Part shown: positions 11,053-23,138 of the stretch, piece after piece
How the letters are laid out: every line of letters starts with the position of its first letter
How positions within the stretch are numbered: the stretch's first letter is position 1
NCBI GenBank assembly: GCA_030762175.1
Contig: CM060831.1
Location: 83,242,001 to 83,306,000, forward strand
Reading direction: 5' to 3'
DNA length: 64,000 nt
From: Metallyticus violacea
Lineage: Eukaryota > Arthropoda > Insecta > Mantodea > Metallyticidae
Translations under genes and position numbers: made by a program
Notes under the pieces: generated by a model
Told to the model about the DNA's origin: nothing
Database searches by the model: none
Seen by the model: only the letters and a program-made list of their open reading frames with translations

Positions 11053-12405
11053 GGTTTATTAGTATGCTCAGTTCATAAAGAAACTTTTTTTTTTTAAATT
11101 CAATCACAGCAAGGGTATTTATAATTACACTATGATATAGCTTTGGCATATAATATGGTAAAGCAGACATATAAAATTATTGTGTTTTAACTACTAGGAC
11201 TATTTCGAATAACCATTAGTTTACATCAATAAAAACACGTGTTTTACCTCATTAGTTCTTCTTCTTTGCTTTGGATTCAGCGAATATTTTCCATCTCCCT
11301 ATATTATATTTCGGGAATATCACGATTTAGCATCCAGCAGTAATAACTCATCGTATGAACGTCCTATCTATTCTAGTAGCTTCTTTACATTTCTCTTGCG
11401 TCTTGGTGGTAGCGTTTCCTCGCTCACTGCACTCGGTTTTTCAATTTATCCTTACAGAGAGTACTACCTTGCGCACCAGTCACGTCCCCTTTAACGAACG
11501 GCAGCGGAGAAAACGAACGTCTCATTTCGGAGTAGTGAATGTTATCGCGCCTGTTCTAAAAATCATTGTCTCTCTTGTAGCGTGGGGTATGAGTTAAAGT
11601 GTTAGTGCAGAAGTTGTGTGAGTTGGTGGCGTGCTGTATTTCTTTTTTATTAGTGCATCAAAGCAGTTCGTATGACTGGAATGTGAGAGGGAATAGTACT
11701 CAAAGAAAGCATCTCTATTTAACATCACGAAAAGTTTAATGTTACGGCGCCTGTTCTTATAAACGGCAACCGTACAGCTATCACTTTAAAATGTCAACAA
11801 GAATTTCAATTATGCATGCAATTTCAAACGCCATCAGCGAGGTTACCATGGTGAGGGTTCAGCTAGAAAGCAAATAATGACGTGCAGCTTATGTAGTCAT
11901 GAAGCAACAACGCATTTCTTTTATTTAGGCATTTAGAATTAGTACACAAAATAAAAGTAAAAGCGGAAGAGCTACATTTCTTATCCTTTGAGGGTTTTCA
12001 AAAACTAAAAGCAGGAAATTGAGGAGAGAACGAGGTCGACATTTGTACGAGATGCATTCAAGTTATAACACTGCTATATGTATTTTCCCTCACGACTGCA
12101 AACAGATAGAAACACACGGTTTGCTTTAAAACACGGGAGCATTCGTTGTCAATGCGTGACAGAGATGGCAGCACTGTATGGCACACAGTAAAGCCCTCTA
12201 TTATACAAGTATGGACACGCTTTACGGCGGAATTTGCCGATAACCGAGCTCCGTGATTGGTTCGCCAGAATCAGCCGCCATTTTGGGCCTGAAGTCTGCG
12301 TGTTTTGGCATATGCTTATATGGAGAACATTTTTAAAATTTTATATTAATTGAGTTAATACGTCTGGACGTTGTGCATTTGGTTGTACAACTCAAGGAAA
12401 GAAAG
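11053..12405. other. Intron sequence with one inverted dispersed repeat
   Basis: No gene recognised. 11448-11515 (from CCTTACAGAGAGTAC to CGGCAGCGGAGAAAAC) recurs inverted at about 15092-15170. Confidence 0.5.
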
Positions 12406-12716
12406 TCGGTCCTGGTAGTGTAGTGGTTACCATATTTGCCTCCTAAACCCAAGATCGCGGGTTCGAACCCGGCCAGGACCGATGGATTTTTTCGGGGCGT
12501 AAAAATTCTAAGTATGGCTTCCTTCGGAAGGGAAGTAAAGCCATGGGTCCCGTGTTGTACATTTACGGCACGAAAAAGAACCTCAAGCCTAAAAGAGAGG
12601 CCTCTGAGTAAAAATTAGTCGGCCGTTTCACGCCCTGAGTTGAATGGGACGCTGATGACCTGAGCTGTTAAAGAGCGTCCATAAATAAATCAATCAAAAA
12701 GAAAAAAAAAAAAAAA
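12406..12716 (+). mobile_element. tRNA-derived SINE (family 1), complete with 12-bp target duplication
   Basis: The head GGTCCTGGTAGTGTAGTGG carries an A-box-like motif and GGGTTCGAACCC the B box. The body and a short A-rich tail follow. The element is flanked by the perfect direct repeat AAGGAAAGAAAG (12394-12405 and 12717-12728). The tRNA-like head folds with acceptor strands GGTCCTG and CAGGACC and an anticodon-loop-like CTCCTAA (CTTCTAA in other copies); CTCCTAA would give anticodon CCT, suggesting descent from an Arg tRNA (inference). Confidence 0.93.
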
Positions 12717-12728
12717 AAGGAAAGAAAG

Positions 12729-13683
12729 GCGTTCCGTTATATCGCATTCCTTCGGAAAATACGACGTCGAAAAATTAAATATTAGGATTCACAAATTTGG
12801 AAGAAAGAACTGGATTCCACGAAGAACTCTGGACTGTGTTATGTAAGATTTTTTCTTAGTATATGATGTTAAATAGAATAGGTTACCTTAAATTTAACGC
12901 TTCTGTTTTGATGATCTCATACATGAAAATATATAATAGGAATGTGGAAAAAAAGCTCCACTTGAAGCCTAAAGTACGGTTATAAGGTTATAAATATTAT
13001 TAAAACTTGATGCAGGCTTATTTCATTTCATTGTTGAAGAAGATTGTGGGGTTTAGTGAGACTTTTGTTTTTGTAAAGTTTTTGTTCTAAATTGAAATTG
13101 GTAGGAGGCCTTCTAAGCCCTATAATTCTTATAATTCATTCTTAACTGTAAGCCTTATATAGTTTCTGTCAACACCGATATAATAAATGCATTACAACAA
13201 ATAATTTAAATAATGAATAGCAAAATAAAATGAGAAATTCTTATTTTAAGTTTCACACGTTAAAAGGATGTAACTAATAAGGCCTATGTTTGATATTGCG
13301 ATTTCTGTTTTAACTGATGACAGCCTTTTCCTCTGCCGGCAAATGACCTGTCATTGGCCGCTGAGTTCGGATGCGTCACTACGCGAGAGTGCTGTAACTA
13401 TAACTGACTGTCTCAAAAGTTTGCATTTTCTGTCTGACCTAGGACTTCTAATGCAAAAATAAGAATATGAGCAGACGCAGAAGGTAACAGTACAACACAA
13501 ATATTTTAGGAATTAACTGTATGACAATCGAGTAAAACAACAGAAACTTAACACGTAGTCTTATGGGAGTTAGAGAACGTTAGGCCCAAATTGGAACGTG
13601 TTCATATTTGTATAATAGAAAACTTTAGCACACACAACTCTAGCGGCAGCGACGAGAGTGAGGACTGTTTTCGATACTTCAAA
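12729..13683. other. Intron sequence, nothing recognised
   Basis: AT-rich sequence between a SINE and a mariner relic; no feature supported. Confidence 0.45.
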
Positions 13684-14690
13684 ATGGCGACGTTTTCATT
13701 ACAAGAACGACGTGTAATCATTTGTTTTCTCCATGTGCGCGGTTTGACTCCGACTGAAATTCATCGCCAGTTGAGTGAGACATGTGGTGATGGTGTCATG
13801 GGTGTGTCTAACGTGCGTTCATGGGTGCGACAGTTCAAGGAAGGCAGATCGTCATGTGACAACAAACCAAGACAATCTCAACCTCGCACAAGCCGGTCTG
13901 ACGACTTCATCGAGCGAGTGGAGAAAGTTGTTTTGGAGTGTGGAACACATCGCCTCCAAAGTTGGCATTTCCGTGGGATCTGTGCACACAATCTGCATGA
14001 AGACCTGAAAATGCGAAAAGTGTCCTCCAGGTGGATGTCACGAATGCCGACGGGCGACCACAAGGCTGCGAGCGTGGCATGTTGCGTGATGACGACAGAA
14101 TGGGACGTTCTTTTCATCGATTGTGACAATGGATGAGACATGGATGCCGTTTTTCAATCCTGAAACGAAGCGCCAGTCCGCTCAAAGGACGCACTCAGAT
14201 TCACCACCAACAAAAATATTTCAGGTAAACGCCAATGCAGAAAAATGATGATGGCCACGTTCTGGGACAGCGATGGAGTGATCCTTACTTATTGCGTTCC
14301 AAAGGGAACTACGGTGACAGATGCATCCTACGAAGATGTTTTGAAGAAGAAGCTCCTTCCAGCATCGCGTGAAAAACGGCCGGAAAAGGCTGTACGTGTG
14401 CTCTTATACCAGGACCACACCCCAGCGCATTGGGCGAACGTGACGCAGCAGTTTCTTCATGGAAACAACTTTGTAGTGATTCTTCATGCTCCCTACTCAC
14501 CTGACCTGGCTCCTAGCGACTTTTGGCTGCTTCCCACGATGAAAGACGCTAGCCATGCCCGCTATTGCATCAGCGATTTTCCAGTGGTCAAAACAGACTC
14601 CTACAGAAGCGTTCGCAGCGGCCACGGAATCATGGCGTTGACGTTGTGAAAAATGTGTACGGCTGCAAGGGATTACGTCGAGAAGTAACA
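13684..14690 (+). pseudogene. Mariner-like transposase relic
   Basis: Starts at ATG 13684 with ATFSLQERRVIICFLHVRGL, followed by LTPTEIHRQLSETCGDGVM and VRSWVRQFKEG (paired helix-turn-helix region), a frameshift near 13940, MRKVSSRWMSRM and FIDCDNG/MDETWM-type sequence around 14110-14150. The second half (14245-14649) has YQDHTPAHWA (second catalytic Asp) and APYSPDLAPSDFWLLP (third Asp) with about 34 residues between, as in mariner DD34D. Broken by at least two frameshifts, so inactive; among the better preserved relics in the window. Confidence 0.82.
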
Positions 14691-16154
14691 AAAGTTTCAT
14701 ACTTTTCGTGTGATTAGTTAGTGACGTTATTATACCTGTTGTCACTGAAGTAAAGATGTCAGACACTTAAAATTGCAAGGAAGCAATAAAATCGATGGAA
14801 TAGAAGCTATTAGCGCCAACTCAAATTAAGAAATATATCGCTAATATAATACGTGCAAAACTTGTAGTGTTAAAAGCATATGCCTTTTCCCGTATCAATT
14901 ATTTCCTTTACGTGTTACATTGCCACATTACAGTTTGCATTTGATTTCGCTGTATACTGAATATGATTAACTACCAATATGCTTCCTAGAAAGTACGAAT
15001 TTTTGGCATATGATTGCTCGTTTCATTGCGCTAAGACTGTTAAAACCGACTGTAATTATTGAAGGCACACTTCGTGTGGAATTGGGCTCGGTTTTCTCCG
15101 CTGCCCTGCGCTGCCGTTCATGAAAGGAAGTGTGACTGGTGCACCAGGCACGTACTCTCTGTAAGGTTGTGTTTTTCAGGTCAGCATATAAAATGAAGTT
15201 GCAAGGCTAATGGGATATTCCAACGCTTTAAACTGCACTACAATGGTAATATAGTTAGGTTCCCTATTATTGTCAAGGGAGCTGCCAACGACACCTTGAA
15301 AGCTAGTCCAAGCCCTCTTTCCACTTCATTTCACTTGTTATCCGATAAGTTCCAATACTTCTTGCAGAGATATATGGAATAGATATCAGGTTTTGGCAGC
15401 GTTTTAAGGAACTGTTTCATGATGCCCAATATTATATGGACAGATGGATGGAATTATTTAATCTATCAAAATGCATGTACTCAAATTTTTTCTGTTTTCC
15501 TTCGTTTCCCAGTGTTGGGGCTCTTTTGTCCCAAACACAGAGGAAATTCCAGTACTTAGTAATTCCAGCCTGCTGACCATAGTATTTTAAACCTCCACAA
15601 ACCATCAACGCATTTTCTCTTATTTTAGTTTTGTAAGAAGTAATTTATGATTTTTTTGTGTTTTTAAGGTGCATCGATGACAAACAAATATTGAAGTAAT
15701 ATTGTTACAATTATTTAATAGAAAAATTGGCTCTTTACTCCTTTTCAATAAATCAAAGATACGTCCCCATTTATCCACTTTGTACTAATAGTCAAACCTC
15801 GAATTAATATTCAAACTAAATCGTCCTCTTATTATATTTAACGATATGACAAAATCTTCAATAGCCAATACATTTATTTCTTGGACCCTAGAATCTAAGG
15901 GTTTAGTGTCTGCTTTGAACAGTTCTACATCACGCTTTGTAACTCTTTATTTCACTTCAAGCCCTGGTCCCTCTTATACATCTGTCCATATATTCTGATA
16001 TCATGTAAGGTTCAGTTACAGAAGCGCGGATCGGAGCATATAACAGGTCGACTTTGTTACTGTTAGTTTCGGAGTCTACATCGCTTAAAGCTACCCTGAT
16101 TCACCTTTAGGTTAAAGAGAAAAATCCGGAAAAAACGTTACCTAGGCAACTGTA
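14691..16154. other. Intron sequence with one inverted dispersed repeat
   Basis: No gene found. About 15092-15170 is the inverted partner of 11448-11515. The rest is AT-rich and unassigned. Confidence 0.5.
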
Positions 16155-16335
16155 CGAGGGCAGGTTCATAAGTTCCCGGTTTCGCCGATAACGATTATCG
16201 CCTTCACAAAATCCTTATCTGTTAAGTAAATAATTGCAGCTGTAACTGTGTTCAGTTGTTCAGATATAAGAAGGCTAATGTAGAAGATTGCGACATGATC
16301 AAAATGGAGTATCAAGCTGTTATTCAGTTCTTCAC

Positions 16336-16368
<33 letters not shown>

Positions 16369-16750
16369 TTACTAAAAATAAAATTAAACAGCAATTACAC
16401 GGTGTATATGGGGAAGCATTACCCTCATATTCTACCGTAAAAGATTGGGCCAACATTTTTCGAATGGGTCGAGAAAGCATTAAAGACGAACAGCGTGCAG
16501 GTCGGCCCTTGGAGGTGCTCACTGCTGAAAACATCGCTCTTGTGGAAGGAGAAATTATGGAAGACCGGCGGCTCAAAGTTACAGAAATAGCAGCAAGGTT
16601 TGCCTTTCTAAAACAACAGTCCTTCGAATTATTCATGAATTTTTAAACATGAATAAGGTTAGTGCAAGATGAGTGCCTAGACTTCTTTCCTCAGCCCAAA
16701 AGCAGCAACCAGTCATCTGTTGTTGGGCATTTTTGGAGCTCTGCCGTGAC

Positions 16751-16791
<41 letters not shown>

Positions 16792-17404
16792 CTGAGGTGA
16801 AACCATGGTCTTTTAGTATGATCCCTTGTCCAAAAGAGAATCAATGGAGTGGCGTAAACCTGGCGAAGCAGGTGAAGGTCACTCAGTCAACCAAGAAGAT
16901 CATGACCACAATCTTTTGGGACTGTAGGAATACTCTTCATTGACTTCAAGGAGAGGAACACCACAGTAAATGGGGAGTACTATGCTGGCCTACTGTACAG
17001 GCTACGTGCTTCCATCAAAGAGAAAAGGCGAGGAAAACTGCACAACGCGCCTGTGCACACAGCTCTTGTTGCAAATGAAGCTGTGAAGAAATGTGGCTTC
17101 AAGGAGAAGGACCATTCCCCCTACAGCCCAGGTCTAACTCCCAGTGACTATTTCCTCTTCTCAAAAGTCAAGAAGGACCTTCGAGGAAGGAAATTTGTGT
17201 TTGACAAAGAAGTGATGGATGCTGTTTATACCCATTTTGCAGACAAGACTTCTGACTATTTGGGGGTGGGAGATTGAAATGTTAATTCAAAGATGTGAGA
17301 AGTGTATTGCAATAAAGGGTAACTATATTGAAAAGTGAAATATAGTTTTTGTGTTTATCATACCTAGAAAATGGTTAGGCCGGAAACTTATGTACCTACC
17401 CTCG
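16155..17404 (+). mobile_element. Mariner family A, copy with GA and poly(A) expansions
   Basis: Ends CGAGGGCAGGTTCATAAGTT and, inverted, AACTTATGTACCTACCCTCG. It encodes, in pieces, VYGEALPSYSTVKDWANIF, GRESIKDEQRAGRPLEVLT, VTEIAARF, and at the end HSPYSPGLTPSDYFLFSKVK (third catalytic Asp) and KKDLRGRKF. A 28-base A-run at about 16337 replaces the N-terminal codons. A (GA)n tract at 16754-16786 lies in the middle. A TA dinucleotide precedes the left end, as expected for mariner insertion. Confidence 0.88.
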
Positions 17405-17635
17405 CAAATGTTACATTCTATGACAATTAGTATTTCCAACTATCAGATGATATTAGACATCGGATATATACAGAAAAATACGCACTGATACGCATGGGGC
17501 TCAGATGACTCTTAAGGCTGATTCAGTTCTTTGTGATCTAATGATCACAGCTACTCGTTGTAGCTTCATTATTGCTGAAAATGGTCAAAGTATAATCTTA
17601 AAATGAATTAATTTGGTCAATGATGCCGTACTCAC

Positions 17636-17999
17636 CAATTTCCCTCAGGATGCTCGCGCTGTTTGCAAGTATCATTTGGCCTGCTACAGTGGATATTAGT
17701 AGTACTGGTGCCATGTAAAGAACGGCCTTCAGGATTCGGGTTGTAGCTTTGACCAGGAATGCGAAAAAGCGCGATAGTGGGGAATCCATTGAGGGATCGA
17801 TAACACGGAGGGCCAGGCCTAAAAGGGCGGATATCAGAACTAAACCAAACCAATTACAACCATTAAGATGAACTAAAGAAACAGATGGCTTATTGGGCTC
17901 TTCGAACGTCACATTTGTAACCTCGTGTCTAAGAGTCATCTTCACTACGCTGATAGGGACTGTGTTCCTGAGAACGTCCAGGATGCTCTCAGCACAATT
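17636..17999 (-). CDS. SLC1-family transporter, exon with TM4-TM5 region
   Basis: Acceptor TTTTTTCAG at 18000-18008 and donor GTGAGT at 17630-17635; phase 0 in, phase 1 out. It starts NCAESILDVLRNTVPISVV, the equivalent of the family block DLLRNLFPxNLV, followed by a hydrophilic extracellular loop with two N-glycosylation sequons (NVT and a nearby site), then GLVLISALLGLALRVIDPS and a hydrophobic segment ending YMAPVLLISTVAGQMI, corresponding to WYAPVGIFFLIAGKI of the family. The loop between the two parts is short compared with animal EAATs. All frame and splice features agree with the neighbouring exons. Confidence 0.9.
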
Positions 18000-18060
18000 C
18001 TGAAAAAATAAATAAAGAAATTCACTTTAAACCAGGTTATTGTTCACATATACACTAAAC

Positions 18061-19079
18061 CTCCCTGATTTCAAATTTAAATTTATTAGTTCTAGAGATT
18101 TGGGATTTGCACTGTCCTACTGCACAGACTACGTGCTTCCATCAAAGAGAAAAGGCGAGGAAAGCTGAGTGATGGTGTGCGTCTTCTTCACGATAACGCG
18201 CCTGTGCACACAGCTGTTGTTGCAAAGGAAACTGTGAAGAAATGTGGCTTCAAGGTGATCGACTATCCACCCTACAGCCCAGACCTAGCTCCCAGTGAAT
18301 ATTTCCTCTTCTCAAAACTCAAGAAGGACCTTCGAGGAAGGAAATTTAAGGAAGTTCAAAAAGTTTTGCTGTAGGTGTTGAACAATTATCAAAGATGACA
18401 AAAGCACAAGAGGGAACTCAGCGCGTGGTGTGGTACGCTGAAACGAAATCACCGAAAGGAAATTCAAAGAATGGGAGCCTCTAGATAAAGACAATTAAGG
18501 GTTTGTTTGATACATTTTTGCGGGTAGTGTTAACCGACAGCCTGGCTCGGGCAAAAAAGCTCACATCTGAAGAAAGTGACCTTCGCTAGAAGCGCAAAAT
18601 GGCCACTTCGTAGAGCGTCACTAGAGGTCAACAGTTCTAAGATGCTCCATAAAGCACTGCGTTTGTCTGCCTATAAAGTTGAACTCGTTCAGACGCTGAA
18701 ACCCGATGACCGACCAAAAGGTAAAAATGTTGCAATTGAATTTCCGCAGTGCTGATCCGCTTGCTTGACCACCACAATGTCTAGACATAAAGCCTGTAGA
18801 TTTCTTCCTGTGGGGCTGTGTGAAAGATATTGTCTACGCTACACTTGTACGTCATCTGTGTCATCTTTGCCATAAAATTGTGGTATCTATCTACTCACTC
18901 ACTCCGGACATACTACATAACACAAGAACTGAGATCGAATATCGGCTGGACATTTCCAAAGTTACTAACGGAGCCCATGTAGACAACACAAAACTTTCTG
19001 AGTGCTCTTTATGACATCCCAAACCCCACATCTTTAGAACTGATACTTTCCTTACAAATTAAATTTGAAATCAGGGAGC
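18061..19079 (+). mobile_element. Mariner-like element with TIRs, hosting a fragment of another mariner
   Basis: The left end CTCCCTGATTTCAAATTTAA recurs inverted at 19059-19079. Near its right end 18785-18830 reads LDIKPVDFFLWGCVKD on the plus strand, the third-Asp block of a Tc1/mariner transposase. Most of the gene is unrecognisable. A 237-bp piece of mariner family A is embedded at 18114-18350. Confidence 0.65.
18114..18350 (+). mobile_element. Mariner family A internal fragment
   Basis: Encodes RLLHDNAPVHTAVVAKETVK (second catalytic Asp) and YPPYSPDLAPSEYFLFSKLK, where the third catalytic Asp codon has become Glu. Both termini are missing, so it was probably carried in by recombination or gap repair and not by transposition. 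Confidence 0.75.
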
Positions 19080-19259
19080 TATCATGTGGACACACTATAT
19101 TTTCATCAATTTCCTATGCAGGGCATTACGCTGCGACATTACTTAATGTAAGCATGCATAATGGGCAATTCCTGAGAGAGAGGGCTGGCTATGAATGCTT
19201 CACACATTGAAAATGCAATTATGATTCATAACGCCAGAAAATGTTAATATAAAGGATGT

Positions 19260-20524
19260 AGAGGGTAGATCTATAAGTTCCCGGACTAACCAATTTCTAG
19301 GTATGATAAAGGCAAAAATTATAATTCACTTTTCAATATACTTATCCTTTATTATAATACACTTCTCACATCTTAGAATTAACATTTCAACCTCCCATCT
19401 AAAACAGTCAGAAGTCTTGTCTGCAAAATGAGCATAAACAGCATCCATCACTTCTTTGTCACACTTAAATTTCCTTCCTCGAAGGTCATTTCTTGAGTTT
19501 TGAGAAGAGGAGACAGTCACTGGGAGCTAGATCTGGGCTGTAGGGTGGATGGTCGATCTCCTTGAAGCCACATTTCTTCACAGCTTCCTTTACAACAAGA
19601 GCTATGTGCACAGGCGCGTTGTCGTAAAGAAGGTGCACACCACCGCTCAGCTTTCCTCGCCTTTTCTCTTTGATGGAAGCACGTAGTCTGTGCAGTAGGC
19701 CAGCATAGTACTCCCCATTTACTGTGGTGTTCTTCTCCTTGAAGTCAATGAAGAGCATTCCTTCACAGTGCCAAAAGATTGTGGCCATGATCTTCTTGGT
19801 TGATTCAATGACTTTGCCTGCTTCGCCAGGTTTATGCCACTCCATTGATTCTCTTTTGGACAAGGGATCATAATAGAGGATCACAGTTTCATCTCCTGTA
19901 ACAAAGGTTTACAGAACTTCTCTCTCGTTGCCTTGGTAGAGCTCCAAGATGACTGATAACAGATGACTCGGAGGTGCTTTTGAACTGAGGAAAGAAGTCT
20001 AGGCACCCATCTTGCACTAACCTTATTCATGTTTAAATGTTCATGAATAATTCGAAGGACTTTTGTGATAGAAAGGCCCAACCTTGCTGCTATTTCTGTA
20101 ACTTTGAACCGCCGGTCTTCCATAAGTTCTCCTTCCACAAGAGCGATGTTTTCAAGAGTGAGCACCTCCAAGGGCCGACCTGCACGCTCTTCGTCTTCAA
20201 TGCTTTCTCGATCCATTTAAAAAAGTTTGGCCCATTCTTTTACGGTAGAATATGAGGGGAGTGCTTCCCCATATACACCGTCCAATCGCTGTTTAATTTC
20301 ATTTGGAGTAAGTACTTCTTTTGTGAAGAACTTAATAAGAGCTCGAAACTGCATTTTAAACATATCACAATCTTCTACACATAGCCTTCTTTATGCAACT
20401 CTATCTGGACAACTGAACACTGCGGAGCGGAAGTTACAGCTGCAATTATTTACCTAACAGATAAGGCTTTTGTGATGGAGATAATCCTTATCAATGAGGC
20501 TGTAAAATAATGGACCTACCCTCG
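19260..20524 (-). mobile_element. Mariner family A, near-complete copy
   Basis: Terminal repeats at both ends (AGGGTAGATCTATAAGTTCC and, inverted, GGACCTACCCTCG). The minus strand encodes most of the transposase in two long open frames: 19881-20216 (DNA-binding domains, DRESIEDEERAGRPLEVLT) and 19486-19884 (catalytic core with LFIDFKEK, LLYDNAPVHIALVVKEAVK and PPYSPDLAPSDCLLFSKLK). The two frames overlap by a few bases, so one frameshift near 19883 separates them. The best preserved mariner in the window, but not intact. Confidence 0.9.
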
Positions 20525-20539
20525 TACAACGTGTAAATA

Positions 20540-21345
20540 CTGGAATATGACGGTTTTCAGAACCTTCTTGTTGCACACTCGTATAGAATTTTTTTATAAA
20601 AAGTACCTTTTGAAGGAACAAGTAGCACAATGCAATGAAATAATCTGAATTTATTTGTTAAAAATCACACTTTTAAGTGGGCTCCATGACAACGAACACA
20701 TTGGTGTAATCGATTCTGGAAGTTCACCAAAACTCGCTGTGATAAAATAACCAATGTCCCTAATTTAACGATTCATGTTTTCTTTTCACTACATGATTGT
20801 ACGTGGCCTGTTGCAGTACACTGTACTTTTCAAGTATCCCCGTAAAAAATAGTCTGCAGCCGTCAGATAGGGCTGGCCAGGCAACATCAGCAAATCGAGA
20901 AATTATGGATCCAGGAAACAGGATCCGCAGAGTGTTCATGCTTCACGAGCGGTGTGAGCTGTGACACCATCCTGCTGTAACAAAACCTCGTTTCATCATT
21001 ATCATCCATTTTAAAGTCCAATGTTGCCAACATTAAATTCTACCCTAAATTTTCCCTGAACGTAGGAAATTGACTTAAAGTAAAATCTTCTAACAGCGAA
21101 TACACGTTTTACAACCGTCAAATTATCCGTATCGTATTGTTGATTTACTAAACAGACAGAATATCGCTGATACCTAGCAACCAATACTATGCTGTAAAAT
21201 CATCATATTCCATTTGGATCACTTGTGAAAAAAAAAATGTTCAGTTTAATAAATTGCATTGTGCCAATTGTTCCTTGATTTTTATTTAATTCTGTACGAG
21301 TGTCATACAAGAAGATTCTAAAAACCGCCATATTCCATTGGGTCA
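20540..21345 (-). mobile_element. Deleted DNA transposon with ~105-bp inverted repeats
   Basis: The left end GGAATATGACGGTTTTCAGA recurs inverted from 21345 down, with similarity over about 105 bp on each side. The minus strand at 20830-21000 reads QQDGVTAHTAREA and, further on, LTAADYFLRGYLKSTVYCN, the second and third Asp regions of a Tc1/mariner-type transposase. Only this core scrap is left. Confidence 0.75.
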
Positions 21346-21454
21346 GTGTTATAAAAATTCCTTTATTGTCTTAACTTTACCTTAACCATCACATTCATGG
21401 AACTAGATTCTTTCACGAAATGGACCGTAAAAGTAGTAATAGAGTATCCCCTAC

Positions 21455-21835
21455 CTGCTGGATGATAACATCATTGTAATCTTCTTTGCTGACCTCGAGT
21501 TGCTCCCCTGGCCGAACGAGCAATGCTAACGGCAAGGCTACTAGAATAGCAACAAATTTGGAGACAAGTAGAACCGCAAGGAACTGCTTGGCAATTCTCT
21601 TGGAGATGTCAGGGCAGTGGATGCGAGCCGTGGAGCAAGCAATGCTCGCAATGACTAGCGGCATAGCCACGCAATGGAACATTTGGAAGAGCAGTTCGCC
21701 CGCATAGCTCACATAAATAGTCTCGCGGACGTCATATTTTGATTTGATGTTCAACAGGGTAACTCCCAGGATGACGCCCACAGCCAAACCGACAAGCAGT
21801 GCGAGGGGAACTGCGTTCGGTCGGATAACTTCAGC
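21455..21835 (-). CDS. SLC1-family transporter, first exon present (TM1-TM3)
   Basis: Acceptor TTTTGCAG, donor GTAGGG, phase 0 at both ends, 127 codons. It encodes AVPLALLVGLAVGVILGVTLL (TM1), the block YVSYAGELLFQMFHCVAMPL matching FPGELLMRMLKMLILPL of SLC1 proteins (TM2), VIASIACSTARI, and a TM3 with LLVRPG equivalent to the family IIHPG. Joined with the three downstream exons it gives about 462 codons, near the normal SLC1 length of 450-550. So only a short N-terminal exon, probably under 50 codons, lies upstream; it was not located. Gene runs right to left over more than 20 kb. Confidence 0.9.
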
Positions 21836-21879
21836 CTGCAAAATAAATAAATACACTTTAGGTGTTAAAACAAAAGTTT

Positions 21880-22150
21880 GTTTTTTTAATAGTGTTTAAC
21901 GTCCGTGTTTACTACTGAGGCACCACAGGCGGTGACACTGATGATACATGAGATGAAAAATATATTGGGAAAGGATATTTTTTAAAGGAAACGTTCCAGG
22001 CCTAAGTTTAGAGTACCTCTCCGGCATTTACCATTTATGAGGACTGAGGAAAATCTGGAAAAAACCTCACTCAGGTAGGACGGTCATGGCGAGATGCGAA
22101 CCCCAGACCTCCCGCTCACGACGACCTCGGCCACCAGCGGAGGTGCAGTA
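21880..22150 (-). mobile_element. SINE family 2, complete-looking copy
   Basis: Starts with the 3' motif ATAGTGTTTAACG and ends with the tRNA-like head, including GCGAACCCC (B-box-like) and ACCTCGGCCACC (A-box-like), both on the complement. It lies about 45 bp upstream of the SLC1-like exon 21455-21835 acceptor. Confidence 0.78.
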
Positions 22151-23138
22151 GATGTTGTAGACCACACTAAAGAATAGATGGAATATTGCTCCGAGAGCAT
22201 AAGATAAATAGTATGGAGGCTATTTTGTTAATATTACAAAATTCTCAAACTTTTGTGTCACTAAATTAGGGAATAACATAATCTGAGACTCGTTAAATGG
22301 CTGTACAATTAAGGCTATTGTTAAAGATAAAAAATTTCAGGCTTCTTGACTTTACAATTCGCAAGTAGTAAAGTTGGGAGCTGGAGAAATGCCTAGGGAC
22401 GTATGCGGAGATAGGGGAGGACATATCTTCCAATATCTTCACTCTTGAAGACTGATTCGTTACTGCAATCATGTGCAAAGAGTAGAGCAACAATTATGGG
22501 AAAATGATGGGTTACTGAAGGACGCCATTGATAGTTTCATTATTTCTTTGGGAGAAGAAACAAGTGAAACAAATGAAGACTTCTCCGATCTTGCCACGCC
22601 TCTACATAACAGCGAGGACATGGAACTTTCAGAAAGCGAGACCCAATTATATTTTATTAATTCGTTATTAAGTTAGGAAACTTAAGCACATTAACTTCCG
22701 CCTGTCAATGTTTTCTAAACGCGTCATAGCACAAGCACAGGCTCTGTTTACGACACGTGCACTACGAGGACAATATTTCCTTCCAGATGCGCATGCTCTA
22801 GAGCCTGAAAGTGACATTAAGCCCTTTACAGTTCACTCCGTAAGTGAAAACATATGAGTTTTCTTTATAAGGTATTTGAATAAATGATTAATAATAAAAA
22901 CATCATCAGTCTTCCTTCTCCTTCTTCTGAGGAGCCACAGGAAGGGGCTACACAAAAGTTTCGCCCATCTATGCGGACATCTTTCCAAATAATATGGCGG
23001 CGTACAGCAAATAGCGTCGGTAAGTGTTCGAATGCCCTCCTCTGAAAGTAAAAATATAGACAACACGCTAAAACAATGGAAAGAATGAGAGAGCACCTCA
23101 CAGTCATGAGTGTATTGGTCCTAAAATCACGCTTGATG
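22151..23138. other. No recognised gene
   Basis: A 67-codon open frame at 22473-22676 has an acidic, Ser/Glu-rich product but no recognisable family. The rest shows nothing. The missing first exon of the SLC1-like gene could lie here or further right. Confidence 0.4.

Noticed and set aside
12408..12482. A possible true tRNA gene
   Set aside because: The tRNA-like fold is the head of a SINE that is repeated many times and followed by the SINE body; anticodon arm pairing is weak.
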